From the NCBI GenBank assembly GCA_001598975.1, contig BBXU01001676.1, positions 1 through 14,693 of the forward strand: a DNA stretch of 14,693 nucleotides, in the 5' to 3' direction. This document shows positions 7,845 to 14,693 of the stretch, piece after piece. Source of the DNA: Parachlorella kessleri. Taxonomy: Eukaryota > Chlorophyta > Trebouxiophyceae > Chlorellales > Chlorellaceae. The position numbers were made by a program, and so were the translations under genes. Position 1 is the stretch's first letter. Every line of letters starts with the position of its first letter. The notes under the pieces are model-generated. The model saw only the letters and a list, made by a program, of their open reading frames with translations, made no database searches and was not told where the DNA came from.

Positions 7845-10800
7845 ATGTCCGTCAAGGAGCCGGTGCCAAGCGCCTGGGACCCAGCAGGTGATGCTATCTT
7901 GGTGTATTAGCTGGGCCCTGGTATGGACCGGCAAGTGCTGGGGGTGAGTGCAAGTGCCTGGTGCACTAGCTCCACTTAAGAGCTCCAGGTGCCGCTGAGG
8001 CTGTGAGGGGAGACTTCCAAGGCTTACTGCGACGACTCATCCTCCGCGTTGCCATATATAGAGTGACCCACGGAGCCTCCTGATGCAGGCCGTGCCCCGG
8101 CATCGCGATACTTGCAGATTACCGGCACACGTGTGAAGTATGTGGGTGAGTAGCACGTGCTGCTCACAACTGCGTTTGTTACCAGGCACCCGCATGGGCG
8201 ATTCAAGCAAGCTCCACCCAACTGTGGACTGTCTGGTGGGCTGTATGGCTGTATTGCTTTTTGCAACTGGCTGAGGCGAGGCACTGGCAGCCCAAGGCAC
8301 AGCCTTAGAATTGCGCTCCTCTGCGCAGGTCCAGGCAACGATGACAGGGATGCCGCCTCTGTGCGGTCAAACTACCCTGTGCCAAGCGACCTGCCCATTT
8401 TTTATTATGAAGTGGAAGTCGTGAACAAGGGCAGGTATGTCTTTACTCCATTCCAGGTTTAATTGTACAGCCGCTGGCTCTTTAAACTTCGGCGCGCTTG
8501 CTGGGAATGTTGCCCAGCTTTCCAGCCCGCAACACCTAGTGCGCTGGCCAGTGGTTGGAGCACATGGCTGGACAGAACAGGAGCGCGGCGGTAGGGGTTT
8601 GGGCAAGTCCAGGTGATGCAGGTGTCATGGTAGTATGACGACCGAAATCCATGCAGAATGCTGGTTTGGGAGCTTGACCGGCGGCGGCGTGGTGTCCACC
8701 GCAGGGACGGCTTTATTGGCATCGGCTTTGCTGTGAGGGATGTGAAGCTGGACCGGCTGCCGGGCTGGGAGCCCCACTCCTACGGTTACCACGGGGACGA
8801 CGGCCACGCCTTTTCCGGCCGGGGCACCGGCCGGCCGTACGGGCCCTGCTTTGGGACAGGCAAGCCTGCTGCGCTGCTGGGGCTGGGGTCAAAAGAGCCT
8901 CCAACCAAGCGCAGGCCAGAGGGATGATGACAGTTGCAGAGCCCAGGGCAGTCGATATACCAAATCGTATCTACATGAGGAACCTGGGTTTGACATGCAG
9001 ACGTATACACCTCGCCTGGGGGGGTCCTGAGACAGCAGGTCACAGCGTAGGCTGCATGGCAGCGCTCCACATCATCTCCTGGGAGCCGTGCCGACTGCGT
9101 GTGCCCCCTGCTGCTCGCAGGCGACTGGATTGGCGTGCTGTGGAACCGGGTGGAGGGCACAGTCAGCTTTAGTAAGCGTGGCTACGACCTGGGGGTGGCG
9201 TTTGAGGGGGTCCATGAGGAGCACCTCTACCCCATTGTGGGCTTCCGGACACCTGACGAGGAGGCGAGTGTGCCTGCCGTGTGCCCCAGGGCTGGCTGTT
9301 GGTGTGTTGTGGGGTGAGTGGCTGGGGGTGATTTAGGGTACTGGCATTTGTTGAGTGGGTTCGAGAGAGGCCAGCAGGCGGTGGGGCGATTTTGCCAGGT
9401 TGCGTAAGCGCACCAGGGCCTCCACCCCTGGAAGCATTCCCCTCCATGTCACCTGCATGTGCTTCCTGCCATACAAGCAGACAGTGGCCTGTTGCACAAG
9501 GCCGGCCGTGGCAACCTGGTGCCCATAATTCAATAAGCGCTGCCAAGCCTCCAGTGAGACTTTTATCAGCTGAGCCTGTTCGGCCTATCCGATGCAGATT
9601 GACGCCAACTTTGGCGTGGACCTGGCCCGCAAGCCCTTTAAAGCGGACATGGCCGCCATACGCAAGGAGGCGGAGCAGCGGCTGTACAGCCGGATACTCC
9701 ACCTGCAGCTGCCGGCCAGCAAGGTGGGTGGGTGGGTGGGTAGGTAGGGCACCCTTGCGGATCTGCCTGCCTGTTTGTCTCCCTGTGCCGACTTGGGCTG
9801 ACTTGGGCTATGGGGGAGGGGGGCGGCGGTTACTTCTCCAGCTAATCATGTGTAGTTTGCAGGTGTCAATCAGCAACAGGCTTCGTCTGCATGGCTTCTG
9901 AGCAACAACCCCTCATAAGCCTTGGTAGCAGGGCCGGGGCAGCCCGAATGCGTGTTGCCTTTGTCGCACAAGCAACCTGCCTTCCGCTGCCGCTGGTAGA
10001 CTTGCACTTGCTGGTGCAAAGGGATCACTGGGACCCTACGAGCCCTGCTGCTGCCCTGCACACCGGTGCTGCTGCGTTGTTGCGCACTGCAGGGCCAGAG
10101 TAGTGACCTGGTGGGGCAGCTGGTGTTTGACTACCTCTGCCACTACGGCCACTGGGAGACGGCAGCGGCGGTGGGGCGGGATGTGCTGGGGGGCGCGGTG
10201 GAGGTGCGTTTCTGTTGGCAGTGCCGCCAGACGCAGCAGGGCTGCGCACGGCGCTGCAGTACTGCACTGTGCTAGTGTGGGGGGCCCTTGCTGAGTGATT
10301 GCCGAGCCCTGTAGCTTATCAAGGCTGGTGGGGTGGGTTGTGTGGCAGTCTGGCCCGTGGTGTGGATACCCAGAGCATAGCTGCATAGAACCCTGTCAGC
10401 CCAGTATACCCGTACCTCCTCTCTGATCCCATTACTCGCCACCCTTAATTAATATGGTCACCGTAGACGATGGATACGTGCGTGCTTGGCAGGTCTCGCA
10501 GCAGGCTGTGGAGGAGATGCAGAAGCGGCAGCAGGTGTCGGGGTGCGTGCTGAGGGGTGACATTGATGGTGCGGTGGCGCTGGCGCGGGAGGTGGCGCCG
10601 GGATCGCTGGAGGCGCACCCCGCAGTGCTCTTCAGGCTGCAGTGTCAGAAGTTTATGGAGCTGGTGAGTGGCAGGGGCTGTGCTTCTTAACCTGGCTGCT
10701 GTTCCCAGGCAGCTGAAGGGCAGGCGGGCAGTGAGGTAACGTGGGGCCAGCCAAAGTGATTTAGAGACTGGGCAGTCAGTCCATGATGCCAGCTGTACTG

Positions 10801-12216
10801 GTTATGTTGGCATCTGCCCGCCGTGACAGTGCCTTTGGCTATGTGATGGGAAGTATGAGTACGACAGGGGATGCGGTCCCTGAGTTGCCTCTCTCAGAGA
10901 GTTTGCTACCCCATGGGGTGTAGGTCACCGCCAAGCGCATTGAAGCGGCCATGGGCTGCATGGCTGCCTGTAGGTAGTCGCCCAACCCCAGTCGGCCGGC
11001 CCCCTTCCCAGCGCCTTGCCCTGTGCCCCATGCGCTGCAGATAAATGCCAAGCAGGACGAAGCGGCCACGGCCTACGGCCGCACGGTGCTGGTGCCCGCC
11101 TGCTCGAACGAGGCCGAGAAGGAATTGCTAGAGGATGCTTTGTCCTTGTTTGCTTACGAGGGTAGGTCACTCACAAGGGGATGCGAGTGGCCTAGCTACC
11201 AGGCGCTGTGGGGATGCATGGCATGGCAGAGCATGCACAGGGAGGGGCTAGGTTGCAGCTGTGGGGGAAGGCTGGAGGTGCTGCGTTGTCGGCCGGAAGG
11301 TGGAGAGAAGGCTGGCTTGGCCCCGTGCTCTGGGCAGCTTCGGGAAGGCTTTGAGCTACAGCGGACTCACCATGTAGCTTGCCCATCTCGCAGCCTGCCC
11401 CCTTCCTCCCACTTCACACCCCTCCGTGGCCGGGCCATCAACTTGTCTCATGCATGCCCTGCTACCATCCCCTGTGCCTGGATGCTAAGGGCCCGGCCTG
11501 CCCACCCCGCCCCATCTCTGCACCTCCTCTTCTGACCGGCCCTGCAGCGCGCATGTGTGTATGTGTGGTGCAGACCCAGCTGCCAGCCCCTGTGGCCACC
11601 TGCTGTCGGCAGCCGCGCGGGCTGAGCTGGCAGCTGAAGTGAACAAGGCCATCCTTGCAATGAAGGGCAGGCGGGAGGACTCGGCGCTCGAGTGCCTCTA
11701 CAAGCAGGTACTGCGAGCTAGGTACCCCTGCTGCACTGCTGGTACTGTAGGGTACTGCCTTGGGCGAGCTTGCATGCGCGTGGTCCTCAACAGAGATGAG
11801 GGATGCGCTGCGAGCTAGGGCAGGAGCTGCTGACTTCTCTCCGAAAAAACTCACCACTGGTGGCTACTGCGGTCCAGAGTTAAGGGAAGTCTCTGTCAGA
11901 ATCTGGTGTGTATGAGAGGCTTTTGGATGTGTGCAAGAGGGAAAGGCGGCAGTACAATCAAGGTCTGGCCATGTTACATTGTCAACCCATGCAGTGCAAA
12001 GCTGACGGGTGGCCAGGGGTGTGCGCTAGTCTGGATGCTGGATCTGGGGCTGCCCGTACATCTCACTCCAACGTGTCAGGCATGCAGTATTTGAGCCTCA
12101 ACAACTCCACTGCTGGCGTGCAGGCGGCAGCAGCCCACAAGGAGCTAGTGGCTCTAGGAGACCCAGCAGCCTCACTTGTGAACGTTGAGGATGTGATACA
12201 TACCAAACGAGACTGA
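7845..12216 (+). CDS. RANBPM: RanBPM/Gid1-like CTLH-complex subunit (SPRY-LisH-CTLH-CRA)
   Basis: Member of the RanBP9/RanBP10/Gid1 family, scaffold and adaptor subunits of the CTLH/GID E3 ubiquitin ligase in nucleus and cytosol. Eleven exons: 7845-7887, 8089-8145, 8329-8434, 8705-8859, 9121-9263, 9598-9723, 10093-10203, 10493-10663, 11041-11161, 11574-11707, 12124-12216. All phases match, giving 419 aa. Exon 1 encodes [14 protein letters not shown]. The SPRY domain runs from about 45 to 180, with [68 protein letters not shown] and [19 protein letters not shown]. LisH follows ([20 protein letters not shown], about 216-235), then CTLH (about 248-304, [19 protein letters not shown] and [12 protein letters not shown]). 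CRA follows (about 305-415, [21 protein letters not shown], then [13 protein letters not shown]). The protein ends [11 protein letters not shown]. Introns 4 and 5 use GC donors. It is compact and lacks the low-complexity insert of animal RanBP9. Confidence 0.92.
8858..8865 (+). other. GC donor of RanBPM intron 4 (GC-AG intron 8860-9120)
   Basis: The exon reads TTTGGGACAG|GCAAGC, and joining to CGCAG|GCGACTGG restores the family motif FGTG-DWIG in frame. There is no GT donor nearby that keeps the frame. AG|GCAAG is the strong consensus of GC-AG U2-type introns. Confidence 0.85.
9262..9269 (+). other. GC donor of RanBPM intron 5 (GC-AG intron 9264-9597)
   Basis: The exon reads GACGAGGAG|GCGAGT, and joining to GATGCAG|ATTGACGCC gives TPDEE-IDANFG, matching the RanBP9 pattern TPGEIVDANFG residue for residue. 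The nearest good GT donor (GG|GTGAGT at 9314) would add 50 nt and shift the frame. Confidence 0.8.
9724..9743. repeat. TGGG/TAGG simple repeat at the RanBPM intron 6 donor
   Basis: GTGGGTGGGTGGGTGGGTAG begins exactly at the donor of intron 6 (AAG|GTGGGT). The G-runs resemble a splice-enhancing or G-quadruplex-capable element. Confidence 0.8.
10905..10975 (+). repeat. Echo of the RanBPM exon 9 acceptor and 5' edge
   Basis: A decayed copy of the acceptor and start of exon 9 (real exon start 11041) lies 117 nt upstream in intron 8. Shared blocks include CCCCATG-G-TG-AG before the splice site, then GCCAAGC and GAAGCGGCCA within the exon. By eye about 70% of roughly 50 ungapped positions agree. 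The real exon reads [13 protein letters not shown]; the echo reads [11 protein letters not shown], then meets a stop. It shows that the Prp31 echo pattern extends to another gene. Confidence 0.8.
11711..11819 (+). repeat. Short direct repeat at the start of RanBPM intron 10
   Basis: CTGCGAGCTAGG at 11711-11722, starting three bases into the intron, recurs exactly at 11808-11819, and both are followed by a GCTGC a few bases on. The 97-nt spacing is similar to the exon-edge echoes, but the exon side is not clearly conserved. Confidence 0.5.
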
Positions 12217-12227
12217 GCGCTTTGCCA

Positions 12228-12232
12228 TGTAA
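12228..12232 (+). terminator. Putative TGTAA poly(A) signal of RanBPM
   Basis: A chlorophyte-type TGTAA just downstream of the stop codon at 12216. I see no other TGTAA before the start of the GNAT coding region. Confidence 0.35.
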
Positions 12233-12341
12233 ACTAAAGTTTGTTGGAAAAAATCCGAAGTAACAATAGTTTTGTTTGTTTGGGCAGTATTTGTTAGAGG
12301 ATGAGTCGGCCCTCTTTCCTCCTGGGGCTCATGAGATTTGC

Positions 12342-12421
12342 AAAATGGCTATATGCCCGCCACACTGCTGTCTGACCCCTTCCTGTCACGTGCATTTCCA
12401 CTTTAAAATGGCTGTATGCCG
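12342..12421 (+). repeat. Dispersed repeat, copy b, flanked by direct repeats
   Basis: The core 12357-12415 resembles 6944-7003. It is bracketed by AAAATGGCTATATGCCC (12342-12358) and AAAATGGCTGTATGCCG (12405-12421). These flanks could be a target-site-like duplication around a short inserted element, or simply the ends of a tandem duplicate. Confidence 0.6.
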
Positions 12422-12639
12422 TTGAGGTGGCCTAGATTGACTGTTATGGCAGGGTCTTCGGCAGGTGCCATGGGGGTTCTGGGCAAGCAAGACCCAGAAC
12501 GTACACCAGGGTTAGTGGCTTTGGAGGCTTGGTGGGTTAGTAAGCTGCATTTGCAGAGAAGGCAGGAACAGGTGGCTTGTCCCTGCTTGGGCGCAAATAG
12601 AGGTACTAATCGTTAGTCACACCCTGCTGTGAGATTCAT

Positions 12640-14313
12640 ATGAGCCCTTACCGCCTAATTATGCGGCAGCCTGCCACTGGATTCTTCCAGTGTCCAATGC
12701 CAACTCCCATGACTCAGACATCCCCACCCCGGCGCGCATGGCTGGCAAGCACGAGCCATCGTCATCATTCGTCGGTAGGAAGGTTGCGACGTGCAGTCTG
12801 TAAAGAGCAGGCTGCAGTACAACCTTCAATAGTTGCGAAGGGCAGACAAGCTGGCCATGGTCCTGCCTGGAGAAGAGACAAGCCCAGGGCCGCAAGAACA
12901 TCACTAGTTGCCCAGTCCACAACAGTGAGTAGACCGGCCAGCAGGGGCTGACAATTCTGTATACCATACTGCAGTGTTGCGGAGTACGCCACCTGCGCTT
13001 GTCCCTTGACATTCAGTCCAGTGTGGCAGGGGTGTGCAGACCTATTGTTTAAAACCTCATCAAGCACTTGACTGGAATCCCTTCACTTCTTTCTTTCACT
13101 TTATGCTGTAGGTGCCGCTAACTGGCCTTGAACACCTAAACATCATTAACAAGGAGCTAGACCACCCTATGGGCAGGCTTCTAGTGCGGCCAGTCATGGC
13201 GGAGGATGTCAAGGCTGCGACAGTTGTGCTTACAAGAGCATTTGCTACTACTGGCTATCTACCACTTGGCGATGCGGGCCAGTATTGCAAGGACATGCTC
13301 GGGCAGCCGCCGCTAGGAATACTGCTGGTTGTAAGGCTGAGTCCTACCGGTAAGGCGCAGCTATTGCCTACCTGGGCATGTCTAGCAGGTGCTATTCTGG
13401 GCACTGCTTTTCGTAAGGGTGGCAGGTAGTGCGGACAGATAGTGAGAGGCAAGCTCTAATGATTGAGCTGGTTAAACAAATGCTCGTGAGCTTCGCCTTG
13501 TCTGTCACTCTTATACTCAGCTCTATTGTACTGTGAACCCTAAGCTGTGAGTTGCGTGAACCTGCCTTGCTTTGCGGCTCAGTCTATTGCTGCTCTTGCT
13601 GCCAGAACAAAAGGTCTGAATGTTGCTCCATATCATGCCTGTGGTGTTACCCTTGCTAGTGCAGATGCAAGCTTGCTGCCGGAAGGCCAGGAATCGAGGT
13701 TGATAGCCACAGTAGCGCTGTCGTTTGCACGGAGGACCCGCGAGGAGTTCCCTTCCTTGCAACCCCCCGACGATGCAGCCTACTTGTCGAACATGGCTGT
13801 AGACCCCGCTTTCCGACGGTGAGCAAGTGTGCCGCGGTCTTCTACTGTGTATTGGCAGAGGCACGGCCGCAGTATGCCAGCATGCCAGACTCCGTACATG
13901 ACTGGGAAGGGGTGGCCCCTGTAGCTTAGCTGCTTGATAATAGTACGGGTGACAGGTAGCGCGAGCAGGGAGTGTGAGCTGGGCTGTACTAGCAGGACTG
14001 GTGGAATGAGCCTGAGTCTTGCCTGAGTTTGCTTGTTATGTCGCAGCTCAAAGGAGGACAACCCTGGTAATGAAGCGTGTGCAGGCAGGGCATTGCCCGT
14101 CTCCTGCTGCAAGCGAGTGAAGAGCTCTGCGCGGCTCGAGGTTTCCGCGAAATCTATCTCCATGCCCGGCTAGGAGATGACCCCGCAGTGCAGCTGTATG
14201 AGTCAGCAGGCTACGCGCTGGTTGACAAGGATTCCTTCCTTGTGAAGCTGCGTGGCATTCAGCCTCGGTCTCTCATGAGTAAGGAAGTGGCACTGCAAGA
14301 GGCAGTGCACTAG
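12640..14313 (+). CDS. GNAT-family N-acetyltransferase, probably plastid-targeted
   Basis: Exons 12640-12924, 13112-13349, 13665-13818, 14085-14313; all are GT-AG with matching phases (0, 1, 2), giving 301 aa. The first 95 residues (exon 1) contain many S, R, A and T but only two acidic residues, as expected of a chloroplast transit peptide. The catalytic domain starts around residue 112 (GRLLVRPVMAEDVKAA). Motif A lies around 217-235 as YLSNMAVDPAFRRQGIARLL, with the acetyl-CoA-binding R-x-x-G-x-A spanning the exon 3/4 junction (R225, G228, A230). Motif B is PAVQLYESAGYALV. This is the layout of plant/algal plastid GNATs that acetylate protein N-termini or lysines; the exact substrate cannot be read from the sequence. 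The next upstream in-frame Met codons are alternatives within the leader. The exon 3 start was chosen because it restores phase and joins to the LLPEGQESR block. Confidence 0.85.
13414..13510 (+). repeat. GGTGGCAGGTAGTGC repeat, copy 1 (GNAT intron 2)
   Basis: First of several related copies. It aligns well with 14515-14630 through GGGTGGCAGGTAGTGC, ACAGA-GTGA, GAGCT-TGGTT, AAATG-TC and AGCTT-GCCT. Confidence 0.75.
13935..14045 (+). repeat. GGTGGCAGGTAGTGC repeat, copy 2 (GNAT intron 3)
   Basis: Diverged copy: GGGTGACAGGTAGCGC near its start and CTTGCCTGAGTTTG near its end, in the same order and spacing as the copy at 14515-14630. Confidence 0.7.
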
Positions 14314-14514
14314 TGAAGCCCTTCATGTCACGCCTTAGGATGGCGGCAGTCAGTGGTCTCCACTGAGCGATATGTCCTGGCTGCAGCAGGTGGCTTGGCT
14401 TGGTCACCTCCGCTTATGCCCTGTATCCTTTCCTGCTGTACCTCTATTTGGGGAAAACTGCAAGCATTATGAACAGAGAGGAGGTAGGGGTGAACTGGAC
14501 TGACAGGTTGCGGT

Positions 14515-14630
14515 TATTAGCATGGGTGGCAGGTAGTGCAAACAGAGCGTGACAGTCGAGCTGTGCTGACTGAGCCTGGTTGCCGAAATGTTCCTATAGC
14601 TTGCCTGAGTTCTGTTGTGGTAGGTTTTAA
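14515..14630 (+). repeat. GGTGGCAGGTAGTGC repeat, copy 3 (3' of GNAT)
   Basis: The copy that links the others. It shares the GGGTGGCAGGTAGTGC head with copy 1 and the CTTGCCTGAGTT tail with copy 2, in the same orientation. Confidence 0.8.
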
Positions 14631-14676
14631 CCGAGACAACTAAGGAAACTGGGATAGCAGGTGAATCCATGTGTGA

Positions 14677-14693
14677 AAGGTGGCAGGTAGTGC
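14677..14693 (+). repeat. GGTGGCAGGTAGTGC repeat, copy 4, cut by the window edge
   Basis: The head motif AGGTGGCAGGTAGTGC recurs at the very end of the window, about 151 nt after copy 3, suggesting the array continues to the right. Confidence 0.7.

Larger units (their letters stand above)
12217..12639 (+). other. Intergenic region between RanBPM and the GNAT gene
   Basis: This holds the RanBPM 3' UTR and the GNAT promoter. A TGTAA lies at 12228-12232, only 12 nt after the RanBPM stop, so the 3' UTR may be very short if it is used. A dispersed repeat copy sits at 12357-12415, flanked by AAAATGGCTRTATGCC direct repeats. I see no convincing gene here. Confidence 0.5.
14314..14693 (+). other. 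3' flank of the GNAT gene
   Basis: No gene seen. The stretch holds the GNAT 3' UTR and two repeat copies. I found no TGTAA between the stop codon and the window end, so the poly(A) signal is either non-canonical or beyond the window. Confidence 0.5.

Noticed and set aside
9264..9313. Using the canonical GG|GTGAGT donor at 9314 to end RanBPM exon 5
   Set aside because: It adds 50 nt, shifts the frame and breaks the conserved TPDEE-IDANFG join. It is kept only as a possible alternative splice site.
9891..10103. Open frame in RanBPM intron 6 with ATG and 70 codons
   Set aside because: It lies between two exons with matching phase and consensus splice sites, has no family motif and looks like chance.
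13350..13664. Earlier start for GNAT exon 3 (acceptors at about 13579 or 13602)
   Set aside because: These would insert residues absent from the family pattern. The acceptor at 13664 gives matching phase and a direct join to the LLPEGQESR block.

Overview
This window is nuclear DNA of a eukaryote, most likely a core chlorophyte green alga (a trebouxiophyte or chlorophycean; the exact lineage is inference). The reasons are intron-dense genes with short exons (43-460 nt) and introns of about 150-670 nt, moderately high GC, TGTAA poly(A)-like signals, plant/algal versions of Prp31 and RanBPM, a plastid-type GNAT with a transit-like leader, and a degenerate ankyrin-like protein with a C-terminus of a type common in green algae. 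I see no bacterial operon, rRNA, CRISPR or confident tRNA.

Layout. (1) Minus strand, left edge to 4346: eight exons (410 codons) of the U4/U6 snRNP splicing factor Prp31; the last C-terminal exon(s) lie off the left edge or were not found. (2) 4347-5118: divergent intergenic region. (3) Plus strand, 5119-7292: a four-exon degenerate ankyrin-like protein (408 aa). (4) Plus strand, 7845-12216: an eleven-exon RanBPM/Gid1-like protein (SPRY-LisH-CTLH-CRA, 419 aa), the scaffold-type subunit of the CTLH/GID ubiquitin ligase. (5) Plus strand, 12640-14313: a four-exon GNAT acetyltransferase (301 aa) with a probable plastid transit peptide. The genes are functionally unrelated neighbours. All three plus-strand models close with consistent splice phases from start to stop, and so do the eight Prp31 exons.

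The most interesting signal is not a gene. At least five exon-intron junctions of Prp31, and at least one of RanBPM, have a second decayed copy lying about 100-200 nt away inside the adjoining intron, in the same orientation. I call these 'exon-edge echoes'. Each contains part of the exon, the splice site and some intron flank. They range from about 89% identity (exon 7) to barely recognisable. They look like repeated short tandem duplications across splice junctions, with the intron-side copy left to decay. That would be a source of intron growth, cryptic splice sites and, rarely, new cassette exons. Separately, RanBPM exon 5 appears to be flanked by two consecutive GC-AG introns, and the GNAT gene carries several copies of a roughly 110-nt repeat.
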